Below the pieces are notes generated by a model that saw only the letters and a list, made by a program, of their open reading frames with translations, was not told where the DNA came from and searched no databases. From contig CAKZQC010000002.1 of assembly GCA_937139495.1 (NCBI GenBank), positions 62,001 to 126,000 on the forward strand: 64,000 nucleotides of DNA, given 5' to 3'. Positions 29,117 to 38,157 of the stretch are shown here, one piece after another (position 1 is the first letter of the stretch; every line of letters starts with the position of its first letter). Source of the stretch: an uncultured Saprospiraceae bacterium (GTDB lineage: Bacteria > Bacteroidota > Bacteroidia > Chitinophagales > Saprospiraceae). The translations under genes were made by a program, and so were the position numbers.

Positions 29117-30214
29117 TTAGTCTAGCTTAAAACGGATAGGCATTCGCATGCGAACAAGTACTTTTTTGCCCTCCTGCATTCCTGCTGTCCAGCGCAGAGG
29201 ATATTCGTTCATCAAGGTAACAATACGTGTGATTTCTTTTCCGAATGCCCCTTCTATATCTCTCAATACTTTAATAGCATAGAGTGTCCCTGTTTGGCTA
29301 ACAACAAATTCTATGACCGCCATTCCTTCTATGGCATTTTCTTTAGCGAAGGTAGGGTAAGAAATATTACTAAACACAAAATGCATCATCGTTTTATCGG
29401 CACAATTTTTCTTTTTATTATTGCTACCACTTTCTCCTTCGCAACCTGGAAAACGAGGCATAGATTCTGCCAACATTCGGACAGGAATATCTTTTTGAAG
29501 GACTTGGTTGTCCGTAGCAGAAATTGGGGTGCCTTGGTCAAAACTGCCCCAAGCGGCTTCTACTTCTTGACGTAAGTTAGTATATTTTTCTATGTTTTTT
29601 ACTCGGTTGTTGTAGTTGGCTTGACCAAAAATAAACCCAATGTATTCATCGCTTTTTTTGCCAAATTCGGTCGTTGCTTTTTGGGTTAGAATGTTCCACA
29701 ATTGGTTGTTGAGTCGTACGCTGTTGTCATCTTCTTCATAGCTCATTCTGGCTCGTAACCAATGCTGAAGAGCAATATTGTCTTGACTCGAATATTGCAT
29801 ATAAATTTCTTGAATAAGTGCGATTGAGCGGTCTGTCCAACCATACATTTGAGCCATATAGTACCAGTTGGGAGCAATCAAGTCGGCGGTCAGTCTATCT
29901 TGGAGTATTTCCGATTGAAACGTAGCGTAGTTATACTCAAAAACAGCCTGTATGCCAAGGTTACTTTGTTCTACTTCCGAATGTTTGGCTCTAATCTTGT
30001 CGATGGTAGCCATATCTTTTTTGGCTGCGGCAAACAATCCTTCTGTATTTTTTAGTTGAGCGAGTCGAGCTAATACAAGGATATATTCAGCACTGTTTTT
30101 GCCTTTTTTTTGTTTGGTTTGCTTCGCAATATTTTCTAATGATTGGATAGCACCTTGGCTATAAGCCCAACTGCTGGAAAATAATAAAAGGGTTAGTAAT
30201 AATAAAATTTTCAT
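29117..30214 (-). CDS. Exported protein with C-terminal TonB domain
   Basis: 365 aa with a Sec signal peptide (MKILLLLTLLLFSSSWAYSQG). Residues 20-240 are helical and resemble degenerate TPR-like repeats. The C-terminal 110 residues form a TonB C-terminal domain ('RFPGCEG', 'AIEGMAVIEFVVSQTGTLYAI' seen in parts, 'VRMRMPIRFKLD'). The Cys pair around 'CEG...NCADK' is common in Bacteroidota versions. With no N-terminal membrane anchor it cannot act as a classic TonB. It is next to, but not clearly part of, the motor operon. Confidence 0.75.
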   Translation of the reverse strand: MKILLLLTLLLFSSSWAYSQGAIQSLENIAKQTKQKKGKNSAEYILVLARLAQLKNTEGLFAAAKKDMATIDKIRAKHSEVEQSNLGIQAVFEYNYATFQSEILQDRLTADLIAPNWYYMAQMYGWTDRSIALIQEIYMQYSSQDNIALQHWLRARMSYEEDDNSVRLNNQLWNILTQKATTEFGKKSDEYIGFIFGQANYNNRVKNIEKYTNLRQEVEAAWGSFDQGTPISATDNQVLQKDIPVRMLAESMPRFPGCEGESGSNNKKKNCADKTMMHFVFSNISYPTFAKENAIEGMAVIEFVVSQTGTLYAIKVLRDIEGAFGKEITRIVTLMNEYPLRWTAGMQEGKKVLVRMRMPIRFKLD

Positions 30215-30291
30215 CTGTTTGGTTTTTAAAAATTGACTGGTGATTGTTTATATTTTTCGTACCAAAATAAGAACAAAAAAGAAAAAGACCA

Positions 30292-30318
30292 TAAAAAAAG
30301 TCCTTCAAAATGAAGGAC
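30292..30318 (-). terminator. Terminator of the 30338 cryptochrome gene
   Basis: GTCCTTCA (30300-30307) pairs perfectly with TGAAGGAC (30311-30318) around AAA. On the minus strand it is followed by seven T, so it terminates the minus-strand gene ending at 30338. Confidence 0.8.
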
Positions 30319-30337
30319 TAGTTAAAAGTTATAGAGT

Positions 30338-31660
30338 TTACGCACCTTGCAGGCTATCGGTTAGCCAACGGGCTAAATATTCTCCTTGAGGATCTAGTTT
30401 CTTTTGTTGGTTTTCGATCGTCAATGCTTTATCATCTTTGGGGTCAGGTCCAACACCACCTACAATATTCCAATTGACCCAATTGCTACAAATATCATAA
30501 TCAATCAGGATATACTGAAAATAAGCAGCACCCATGCGCCAATCTACGTGCATGTCATTGACCAAATAACTAGAGACCAATTGTCTGCCTTTGGCAGACA
30601 AATAACCAACGGCAGCGAGTTGCTGCATACAAGCATTAATCAACGGTTGCTCTGTTTTTCCTGCTATCCATTGTTGCAGTTTTTCTTCATCGGCTACCAG
30701 CGATTTGGTCTCTCGACCCAAAATCCCGCCTTCTTCAAAAATACATTTGCCGTATTTTTTGCCCATTAAGCGGAGGTAATCTCTTACGAGCAATTCCAAT
30801 AGAAATTCTTGTGTCGATTTATTGCTTTTGTGCTGGTCTTCGTAGGCTTTGATGCGAGTACAAACGAGCTTGGGCGACAAGCAACCAAGTGCCAACCAAG
30901 GCGAAAGTTTAGAACTGTTATTGAGTCCTTGTAACTCCAAATGTTGTTTTCTATATTGTTCCAAGTGGCGTTCGCCAAAGTAGGTTTCCAATCGAGCCAA
31001 TCCAGCAGCTTCTCCTCCCACAAACGGCAAATAATTTCGTTCGTCTGGCTCAAAAGGTTGGTGTCCAAAATCAGTTAAAGCAGGCAATTCGCCAACTTCT
31101 ATTGCGGTACTCCATTTTGGAAATATTTGAGGTGTATCAAAAGGCGTTCGCACGGGGACAAAGCGTTCTACTTCCTTACGGAAACTATTGAAAATATCAG
31201 GAGAGTGAGAAATAGGAAAAGGCAAATCCTGTGTATAATACAACATTTTGCCTCTAAAAAATTGTATCTCGGAGCCGATTGACCACAAGTTTTTTTCTAG
31301 GGCATTTTGCACTTGTACTTCATCTTGTGTGCGTTCCATATTGGCATACACCCAATTCGCTTCCGTCGCTTTTGCTAATTCAAAAATTTCTTCTTCTGGC
31401 TTGCCAAAACGGATAACCAAATCAATGCCCAATGCACGAAAATCAGCACGTAGAGCGGCGACCGATTCTAATAAAAATTTAGCTCGGTGCTTGCCTGTTT
31501 TTTGATAACCAATGAGCGTTTCGCCCATCAATTTTTCGGAATTGAAGACATAGACAGGGATTACTTCTTCACTGTTCGCTAGGGCTTGTGTGAGTGCCTC
31601 GTTGTCGTGCAATCTCAAATCTTTCCGAAACCATACTATGATACGTTTTGCTTTTTTCAT
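30338..31660 (-). CDS. DASH-type cryptochrome/photolyase
   Basis: 440 aa. The N-terminal photolyase domain opens with 'IVWFRKDLRLHDNEAL'. FAD-domain blocks are 'SKLSPWLALGCLSP', 'LLVRDYLRLMGKKYG' and 'GYLSAKGRQLVSSYLVNDMHVDWRMGAAYF' (seen in parts), and the 'GVGPDPKDD' block near the C-terminus is a DASH marker. DASH proteins repair cyclobutane dimers, mainly in single-stranded DNA, and may sense blue light. It is divergent from yjbQ, sharing an intergenic promoter region, and is about 14 kb from the photolyase operon, which contains a second DASH paralog. Confidence 0.88.
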   Translation of the reverse strand: MKKAKRIIVWFRKDLRLHDNEALTQALANSEEVIPVYVFNSEKLMGETLIGYQKTGKHRAKFLLESVAALRADFRALGIDLVIRFGKPEEEIFELAKATEANWVYANMERTQDEVQVQNALEKNLWSIGSEIQFFRGKMLYYTQDLPFPISHSPDIFNSFRKEVERFVPVRTPFDTPQIFPKWSTAIEVGELPALTDFGHQPFEPDERNYLPFVGGEAAGLARLETYFGERHLEQYRKQHLELQGLNNSSKLSPWLALGCLSPKLVCTRIKAYEDQHKSNKSTQEFLLELLVRDYLRLMGKKYGKCIFEEGGILGRETKSLVADEEKLQQWIAGKTEQPLINACMQQLAAVGYLSAKGRQLVSSYLVNDMHVDWRMGAAYFQYILIDYDICSNWVNWNIVGGVGPDPKDDKALTIENQQKKLDPQGEYLARWLTDSLQGA

Positions 31661-31681
31661 CTCTCTACTCTATTAGTGGTA

Positions 31682-31700
31682 CAAAAATAACATAACTTTG
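31682..31700. promoter_or_regulatory. Back-to-back promoter elements for the cryptochrome and yjbQ
   Basis: On the minus strand TATTTTTG occupies 31682-31689; on the plus strand TAACTTTG occupies 31693-31700. The two -7 elements are only 3 bp apart, so RNA polymerase binding at one should exclude the other. Confidence 0.5.
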
Positions 31701-31807
31701 CAACGAATAGTTGATTCTAAAGTAGAAACTTTCATCTTTGATTGAAAATATAGTGGTGTTTGTTGAAAGTCCAAAGAATTAAAAGTGTGTACCATAAAAA
31801 AAAAATA

Positions 31808-32209
31808 ATGCAGCAAGTTGAATTTAGCATACCCGCTCAGCCGAGAGGCTTTCATTTGATTACCGATTTTGTACTGGCACAACTGCCTGAATTACCCGCC
31901 GTAGGCATCTTGCATTTGTTTTTGCAACATACCTCAGCAGGATTGACCATCAACGAAAATGCAGACCCTAGCGTACGAGTAGATTTTGAGCAAATATTCA
32001 ACCGAATGGTTCCCGAAAATTTGCCTTACCTAACCCATACGCTAGAAGGTCCTGATGATATGCCTGCCCACATCAAGGCGAGCTTGGTGGGCAGTAGTGT
32101 CAGCATTCCTATTACCACTGGTCGCCTCAATTTGGGGACGTGGCAAGGTATTTATTTGTGCGAATTTAGAGACCGAGGCGGTAGCCGTCGAGTGGTCGCT
32201 ACATTTTAG
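31808..32209 (+). CDS. YjbQ family protein
   Basis: 133 aa from the ATG at 31808; an upstream in-frame start at 31760 adds residues not seen in the family. 'LFLQHTSAGLTINENADPSV' (seen in parts), 'HTLEGPDDMPAHIKASL' and 'LGTWQGIYLCEFRD' are YjbQ/UPF0047 signatures. Members have weak thiamine-phosphate synthase activity in vitro; the real role is unsettled. It ends 17 bp from the end of the convergent ccmF. Confidence 0.9.
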   Translation: MQQVEFSIPAQPRGFHLITDFVLAQLPELPAVGILHLFLQHTSAGLTINENADPSVRVDFEQIFNRMVPENLPYLTHTLEGPDDMPAHIKASLVGSSVSIPITTGRLNLGTWQGIYLCEFRDRGGSRRVVATF

Positions 32210-32226
32210 ATGCGTTTTTAATGATG

Positions 32227-34743
32227 CTATTCGGTTGCTTGCTGTTTTCTTTTTTGAGCCATCCGTTGCAGCATACTGATAAACAAACCGCCCATCATCA
32301 TGATACAGCCCAACCAAACAAGATTGATACCGGGGAAAATGATAGCTTGCACCACCACGTAGTTGCTTTTAGGCGTTTTGTCTTTTACTTCAAATACCAT
32401 TTTGCCTTCTTCGGGCATCATGGTGAGCAAACGAACAGACAAGCCTAGTTTTTCGACCGTAACAGGTACATTGAATTGTTGGCGGTCACGGATATAATAG
32501 ATGGTACGAATGGTTTCTGATGCTCCTGAAGAAAGCGAAAATACTTCCAAAATAGCGGTAACAGGTACATCACCTTGTTGATAAGTATAGTTGTCAGAAT
32601 CTTCAGGTACAGTACTTTCATTACCTTTATAGACAATATAATTTTGACGGGTATAGAACGTGTCGCCTACGGCTACGTGCTTTGCCATCCATTTGGAGGT
32701 ATCGTTTTTGGCTTCTTCTACAGGATCCAAAAATGCCCAGTTGGGAACTGCCAATGTAAATACATCTCGGTGCAAATAATGCTTGGTATCTGGATTGGCG
32801 GCACTAAACTTAAGGCTGCCATTAGGCAAGCTATCCAATAATACATTAGGATTTGTGACGAAGCGATCAATAATATTACCTTCTTTATCTTTTCGCAAAA
32901 ACGACAATTCAAAAATTTGGGCGTTGCCTTCTGTCCAGTTTTTGGTGTACGTTACCGAAAAACCATCGTTGAGGGCTACTGTTTGTCCGATTGGAACGAG
33001 TGTATTTTTGCTCGTTTGTTTGTTGAGGTCGCCCAAGATGCCTTCTATCTGACCAAATTCATCGAAAAGTGGGTATTTCAATGCTCCAGAAAAAACCACT
33101 CCAATGAGCATTAGCCCAAAACCAATGTGCGCGATAGCAGAACTCGATACTTTTACGTTGCCACTAAAGGCCTTGAATAAGTGTATCAAGTTGGTCAATA
33201 TCGTAAAGATACCTGTACCAACCAACAACCAGTATTGCCATGCTTGAATGCCAGAAGGTTTCATGATGGCATACATGCCAATGATTGCCAATACAAAACA
33301 ACTACCTACCGAAATCAAAAATTGTTTGAGGCGTTCGCCTGTCATTTCATCTTTCTTATAGAGCATGAATTGCGAAAAGCCAGACAAAATAGCGACCAAT
33401 ACACCTATCCATAATTGGAAATTATTGTGGTGTGCCACCACATCTTCTGGTGGAGCAATATTGACACGAGTTTTGCCAAATAACTCATAAATAGGATTCA
33501 GTAGGGCATTCCAAACAGGAATAGAAGTAGTAGCGGTAATCAACCCTGCTGAAAATAGCATGACCAACGAACCAACGAACATCCAAAATTCTTTGGAATA
33601 AACAGATTCTTCTCGCTCAGGTGCAGGAATGTCGCGAGAGCGGAACCAGTATAGTCCGATACTTCCCAAACCAATCACGCCCAAGAAAATAACCAATTGC
33701 CACTCTAAGCCCATTTCCGTAAAGGCATGAACAGAGGTTTCTCCCAAAATACCACTACGAGTCAAGAAGGTCGAATAAACAATAAGGAAGAAGGTAAGTA
33801 TATAAAAGATATAACTACTCTTGATAGAATAGCCCGTAGAACGTGCGACCAAAGTTGTGTGAATACCTGCTACCAAGGTTATCCAAGGTACTAACGAAGC
33901 ATTTTCGACAGGATCCCATGCCCAATAACCGCCAAAGCTCAATGCTTCGTACGCCCAAACGCCACCCATCAGGATACCTGTGCCCAAAATAGCTCCCGAA
34001 AACAGTCCCCATTTGAGGGCTGGCTGCATCCAAGCACGGTGTTCTTTTTTCCAGAGTCCTGCTACTGCAAACGCACAAGGCACTAGCGTAGAAGCAAAAC
34101 CCAAAAACAGGGTAGGAGGGTGGATTGTCATCCAATAATTTTGCAAAAGTGGGTTTAGTCCTGTTCCTTCTATCTGTGTCAGATAGTTTGGCGTATTGAA
34201 AATAGGAGCAAAATGAGCATTACGCAGCAGCATAAAAGGACTGGCTCCAATGCGTACATCATCGCCTACATAGAGTCCGAGTATGAAGAACACAAAGAAA
34301 ACTTGTATGAATGAAAAGACTGCCATGACAGGCATTTCCCATTTCTTGGCGGTAGTCATTAAGGCAAAGCCTAAGATACAGTTCCAGAACATCCAGAGCA
34401 AAAAGCTACCTTCTTGTCCTTCCCAAAAGGCAGAAAAAACATAGCGAAACGGCAAGCTATTGGATACGTGTGCCCATACATATTCGTACTCGTAGTACTT
34501 ATTGATCATCATGAAGAAAATCAACCCAATGATACTAATGATACTTAGTCCATGCGTCAAAAAAGCAAGGCGACCAATTTTCCGCCAGTTGGTTGGTGCT
34601 TTGTCTGAAAGGACAGGTGTAGCGTTGGTTCCTGCTACAAAACTAATCGTAGCTAAGATGGCAGTACTGAATGCCAAAAAAATTAAAAGTTGTCCAAGTT
34701 GACCTATCCAAAGGTGCTCTCCAATATATGCTATACCCTCCAT
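32227..34743 (-). CDS. ccmF: Cytochrome c biogenesis protein CcmF/CcsA family
   Basis: 838 aa polytopic membrane protein that delivers haem to apocytochrome c at the periplasmic face. The WWD-type haem motif reads 'GGYWAWDPVENASLVPW' (about residues 268-284). About 14 hydrophobic segments are visible, with a large periplasmic insert near the C-terminus (about 590-790) carrying beta-rich sequence. It is downstream of ccmE in the same direction with a 104-bp gap that holds a strong hairpin. Other ccm genes are not in the window. Confidence 0.88.
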   Translation of the reverse strand: MEGIAYIGEHLWIGQLGQLLIFLAFSTAILATISFVAGTNATPVLSDKAPTNWRKIGRLAFLTHGLSIISIIGLIFFMMINKYYEYEYVWAHVSNSLPFRYVFSAFWEGQEGSFLLWMFWNCILGFALMTTAKKWEMPVMAVFSFIQVFFVFFILGLYVGDDVRIGASPFMLLRNAHFAPIFNTPNYLTQIEGTGLNPLLQNYWMTIHPPTLFLGFASTLVPCAFAVAGLWKKEHRAWMQPALKWGLFSGAILGTGILMGGVWAYEALSFGGYWAWDPVENASLVPWITLVAGIHTTLVARSTGYSIKSSYIFYILTFFLIVYSTFLTRSGILGETSVHAFTEMGLEWQLVIFLGVIGLGSIGLYWFRSRDIPAPEREESVYSKEFWMFVGSLVMLFSAGLITATTSIPVWNALLNPIYELFGKTRVNIAPPEDVVAHHNNFQLWIGVLVAILSGFSQFMLYKKDEMTGERLKQFLISVGSCFVLAIIGMYAIMKPSGIQAWQYWLLVGTGIFTILTNLIHLFKAFSGNVKVSSSAIAHIGFGLMLIGVVFSGALKYPLFDEFGQIEGILGDLNKQTSKNTLVPIGQTVALNDGFSVTYTKNWTEGNAQIFELSFLRKDKEGNIIDRFVTNPNVLLDSLPNGSLKFSAANPDTKHYLHRDVFTLAVPNWAFLDPVEEAKNDTSKWMAKHVAVGDTFYTRQNYIVYKGNESTVPEDSDNYTYQQGDVPVTAILEVFSLSSGASETIRTIYYIRDRQQFNVPVTVEKLGLSVRLLTMMPEEGKMVFEVKDKTPKSNYVVVQAIIFPGINLVWLGCIMMMGGLFISMLQRMAQKRKQQATE

Positions 34744-34767
34744 TATCTTTCTTTATATTTGATACCA

Positions 34768-34805
34768 AACGGTAGCACAAGATTTTCTTGTACTACCGTT
34801 TTTAT
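34768..34805. promoter_or_regulatory. Hairpin in the ccmE-ccmF intergenic gap
   Basis: AACGGTAG (34768-34775) pairs with CTACCGTT (34793-34800). After one mismatch, ACAAG pairs with CTTGT around a 5-nt loop. The T run is on the plus strand, opposite to transcription of both genes, so on the minus strand this is more likely an mRNA processing or stability element than a terminator. Confidence 0.5.
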
Positions 34806-34847
34806 ATTGATTTGTATTCCATTATATGGAAATAATCAAGTTGTTTT

Positions 34848-35258
34848 TTATTCATTTGATACAATCGAAACGCCTTTGGTCTTGATGGCTTCGTCTTGGT
34901 ATTTTGACGGACATTTGAGCTGAATGTGATGAGCTACAAATACGCCATCTTGCATCTTGCCTGTCAATACGATTTCTTCCGAGCGTTCAAAATCCTGTGG
35001 CTTTTCTTGCAAACAAACTACTTTTTGCGTCATTCCTTTCTTATCTTTCATGTAGAAAGAAAAAGAATTGGCATCTTCTTCTGGGTTATAAACAATCGGC
35101 TGGTCGGCACGCAATGTCCCCACTATTTGATGATTGCTATTAGATTGTTCTATCGAAGTAGCGAAATCAGTGTACGTACTAGCATCTCCTGCTATAGCGA
35201 TTAGAGCGGCAATAGCAATGGCGATGGCAATTAATCCTAAAATTTGTGTCTTTTTCAT
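34848..35258 (-). CDS. ccmE: Haem chaperone CcmE, CxxxY variant
   Basis: 136 aa. One N-terminal transmembrane helix ('ILGLIAIAIAIAALIAIAG') is followed by the periplasmic OB-fold barrel ('IVGTLRADQPIVYNPEEDANSFSFYMKDKKG' seen in parts). The haem-attachment motif reads 'KCPSKY', that is CxxxY, where proteobacterial CcmE has HxxxY. CxxxY versions are known from archaea and Desulfovibrio and define the variant System I. It carries haem from CcmC to CcmF, which is encoded directly downstream. Confidence 0.85.
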   Translation of the reverse strand: MKKTQILGLIAIAIAIAALIAIAGDASTYTDFATSIEQSNSNHQIVGTLRADQPIVYNPEEDANSFSFYMKDKKGMTQKVVCLQEKPQDFERSEEIVLTGKMQDGVFVAHHIQLKCPSKYQDEAIKTKGVSIVSNE

Positions 35259-35347
35259 ATTATCTTGCGTTTATAGAGTATGGTTACTATTAATTAGATA
35301 GTAATGACTCTTACGATGAATTTTATTGCACTGAAGTGCGAAAATAC

Positions 35348-35355
35348 TACTTTTG
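35348..35355 (+). promoter_or_regulatory. TAnnTTTG promoter element
   Basis: TACTTTTG lies 43 bp before the TTG start at 35398. The gap from ccmE (35259) to here is otherwise featureless. Confidence 0.45.
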
Positions 35356-35397
35356 GATTAGCTATGCTAATTGTCTTAGTAACAATTCTTATTTAGA

Positions 35398-36984
35398 TTG
35401 GTTTTTAATACTTATATAACAACTGTTTGGCTCTACTGCCTACTTTATAGCTCTATCGCAATCGCTCAATCGGTTATTGTAGTAGGGGAGACAGGTGGCG
35501 ACCAAACGACAATTGTCCTTCCGCAATCGGCTACTTGGGTGGTCGGCGGTACGTTTCAGCAGTCATTGCAAGGAACGATTAGTCAGGGCGGTATTGATAT
35601 TTGGTTACAGCAATACGATACGACTGCTCAGCTGCTCCAAAGTTATACGATGGGTGGACAGCGAGATGATATTTTGGTGGCTGCCGCCAATGATGCCACT
35701 TCCAACGATTTTTATACGACAGGTCTGTTTAGAGATAGTTTCAAGTTGGGCAATGATACGGTTTTGTATCAAGCGATCGAAGCAATTTTTTTGACAAAGC
35801 ATGAAGCGAATACTCGTCTGCGGTGGGCAAAAAAGATAGCTGCTACTAACTTGCTGACCGTAGAAGACTTGCAAACCGACCAACAAGGAAATATTTATTT
35901 GACAGGTTCTTTTGTCGATACCTTGGCGGTCGATGGGGTACAATTGGTCGCTGATACAGGCACGGCAGTTTTTGTGTTGAAATTGGATAACGATGGTACT
36001 GCCATCTGGGGTGCTAGGTCGGCTTATGCCACCGATGCTACAGGCGTGAGCTTGGCGATAGACGAACGTCAAAAAGTATATTTGGTAGGCGAATTTAGTA
36101 GTTATCTGTCGATTTTGGGAGATACCTTATTGTCGGGTTGGGTACAGCCCGATTTATTTTTGGCTGCCTTGTCGGCAAACGGCTCTTGGTTGTGGCAACG
36201 ACAATATACAGGAACTTATGCCGACGAAGCTGCCGAATTGCTCTATTATCAAGACCACTTGTATTTGGGAGGTAGTTTTATTGGGCTGTTGGATTTGTCG
36301 AGCGGCGTTACGCTCCGCACCGATACTAGAAGTTATGATGGTTTTGTAGTTCGGCTCGATACCTTTGGGCAAGTCGTTTGGGCAGAACAAACCCACGCCA
36401 CAGGCGACTGCGAAGTGGCTGCTCTAGCGATACGAGATTCGCAGTTGGTTGTCGTGGGGAGTTTTGAAGGGGATTGGCAATGGCAACAATTACACGAAAG
36501 TGCGACTAGCAAGAGAGCGGCTTTTCAGTTGGCGATGAACCTAGATGGTGACCAATCAACGGTACAAGTTTGGGACGGAAAAGGCAATGATTTAGCCTTG
36601 GCTATTGGTGTCAATTCGCAACAGCAGGTGGTTGCAGGGGGTAGTTTTCAGCAAGATATTGCCTTTGGCAATGCAGTAAGAAATGCAAGCGGTTTTTCTG
36701 ATGGCTTCGTTTATTTTCAATCGCCGATTGTATTGCCTGTGGCGGTGGGGCTTCGTCGGTTGGAGGAGCTAGATATGCTGGTTTTTCCGAACCCGACAAG
36801 CGATTGGCTGACGCTCCAATCAGAAACAGCAGTACTAACGTGGCAATTATATACTAATAATGGCAGCCAAATATTGGCAGGACAAACCCAATTGATTAAC
36901 TTGCAGCACTTGCCGAGAGGCAACTATTGGCTGCGAGTACAGACGGCTACACAAGAAGGCGTATTCCCAATTATTAAGCAGTAA
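35398..36984 (+). CDS. Secreted repeat protein with T9SS tail
   Basis: 528 aa. TTG at 35398 is the only possible start between the upstream in-frame stop (35377-35382) and the signal peptide (VWLYCLLYSSIAIAQS). The body has repeated beta-propeller-like units ('GGTFQQSLQG', 'GNIYLTGSFVDTLAV', 'QKVYLVGEFSSYL', 'DHLYLGGSFIGLLDL', 'QQVVAGGSFQQDI') as in SBBP-type repeats. The last 75 residues are a T9SS sorting domain ('MLVFPNPTSDWLTL ... LPRGNYWLRVQ'). Probably surface-exposed; function unknown. Confidence 0.75.
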   Translation: MVFNTYITTVWLYCLLYSSIAIAQSVIVVGETGGDQTTIVLPQSATWVVGGTFQQSLQGTISQGGIDIWLQQYDTTAQLLQSYTMGGQRDDILVAAANDATSNDFYTTGLFRDSFKLGNDTVLYQAIEAIFLTKHEANTRLRWAKKIAATNLLTVEDLQTDQQGNIYLTGSFVDTLAVDGVQLVADTGTAVFVLKLDNDGTAIWGARSAYATDATGVSLAIDERQKVYLVGEFSSYLSILGDTLLSGWVQPDLFLAALSANGSWLWQRQYTGTYADEAAELLYYQDHLYLGGSFIGLLDLSSGVTLRTDTRSYDGFVVRLDTFGQVVWAEQTHATGDCEVAALAIRDSQLVVVGSFEGDWQWQQLHESATSKRAAFQLAMNLDGDQSTVQVWDGKGNDLALAIGVNSQQQVVAGGSFQQDIAFGNAVRNASGFSDGFVYFQSPIVLPVAVGLRRLEELDMLVFPNPTSDWLTLQSETAVLTWQLYTNNGSQILAGQTQLINLQHLPRGNYWLRVQTATQEGVFPIIKQ

Positions 36985-37020
36985 TAGGAAGTCTTCCTTT
37001 TTTTATTAAAATGAGAACCA

Positions 37021-37761
37021 TTGGCAAACGAAGTGGAACAACCAATAGATAAATTAACACAATTAATAGCGTCTTGGGACGAAAAAAACATTGCTTTAGC
37101 ACTGCAGATTATCAGTAGTGACAAGGAATTGATGGCTTTAGCCAATGCTCGTTTTTTGCCTTTGTTGGCATTGGTCAATCAAACTAAACTGAGCGGATTG
37201 GCTTCTTTTGTCGCAGATATTGTACACCTCAATTTGGACGCCAATACAAATTTGCCATTCGACGAAAGTCTGCTGCCCCTGTTTCAACAATTGCCTTGTC
37301 AAGGGATTTATTGTCATTATGAGGGCATCAATGCCTTGCCGTGGTGGCTTTTTGAGTTGCGACAATTGCGGTTCTTGGATTTGAATGGCGTTGGTATCTC
37401 GGCATTGCCCTCGGCAATTAGTCAACTAGAAAACCTAGAAGCTTTGCGAGCGGAACAAAACAGCTTAGAAGTGTTGCCCGACAGTATTGGCGAGTTGAGC
37501 CAACTCCAAAAATTACAACTTGATTTCAATAAAATAAAGGAATTACCCGACTCTATTGGTAGCCTAAGTCAACTCAATTGGTTATGTTTGGAAGGGAATC
37601 CTATCGAGGCATTGCCATCAACAGTACTACAACTCCAAAAGTTACGATGGTTGAGCGTAGAAAAAACGCCCTTGGGAGATAGAAATGATATTCAACGAGG
37701 ATTGTGGGTAACACCACAGTCGGAAGTACTAAAAAAACTTGTTCACAAAGTCAAACCATAA
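37021..37761 (+). CDS. Leucine-rich repeat protein
   Basis: 246 aa starting at TTG 37021; an in-frame stop lies 9 bp upstream and no ATG is available. The C-terminal half (about 95-225) has five LRR units with the bacterial 'LPxxIxxLxxLxxLxLxxNxL' spacing, for instance 'LPDSIGELSQLQKLQLDFN'. The N-terminal half is helical. No signal peptide, so a cytoplasmic protein-binding role is likely. The next gene starts 2 bp after the stop. Confidence 0.75.
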   Translation: MANEVEQPIDKLTQLIASWDEKNIALALQIISSDKELMALANARFLPLLALVNQTKLSGLASFVADIVHLNLDANTNLPFDESLLPLFQQLPCQGIYCHYEGINALPWWLFELRQLRFLDLNGVGISALPSAISQLENLEALRAEQNSLEVLPDSIGELSQLQKLQLDFNKIKELPDSIGSLSQLNWLCLEGNPIEALPSTVLQLQKLRWLSVEKTPLGDRNDIQRGLWVTPQSEVLKKLVHKVKP

Positions 37762-37762
37762 T

Positions 37763-38107
37763 ATGAATAATCTAGTTGATACCAACAAATTAGAAGCAGT
37801 AGGAAATTTTAGCGTCCGTGTCGCTTATGGCTTTTTGCCAAAACTCAAAATAGTATTGCTCGGCGAAATATTGGCAGGCGAAGTCGCTGACGATATGTGG
37901 GTGCAAGTCGCTTTGGATAGTGGCAGTATCGTTGGCAAATGGCAAATAATAGAAGTGCTGCACATGGATTTTATCAATCAACATGACGTGCCTAACTTCA
38001 AGGGACTCATTGTCCGTTGTCAAAGCGAAGAAGATTTTAAACTTCTACAAGAGCTACGTGTTTATGAAGAAACGGTAACCATCTTGCGAGCAGTTGAGAT
38101 GGACTAA
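37763..38107 (+). CDS. Hypothetical protein coupled to the LRR gene
   Basis: 114 aa from the ATG at 37763, one base after the LRR stop codon, implying translational coupling. The middle reads like a beta barrel ('VLLGEILAGEVADDMWVQVAL', seen in parts; 'GLIVRCQSEEDF'), a fold reminiscent of small OB or translation-factor-like domains, but I cannot name a family. An ABC exporter follows after 50 bp in the same direction. Confidence 0.55.
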   Translation: MNNLVDTNKLEAVGNFSVRVAYGFLPKLKIVLLGEILAGEVADDMWVQVALDSGSIVGKWQIIEVLHMDFINQHDVPNFKGLIVRCQSEEDFKLLQELRVYEETVTILRAVEMD

Positions 38108-38157
38108 AATTTAATGTTGTAGGATAATTTTGTGCAGCAAAAGACGAAAGGAAAAAA

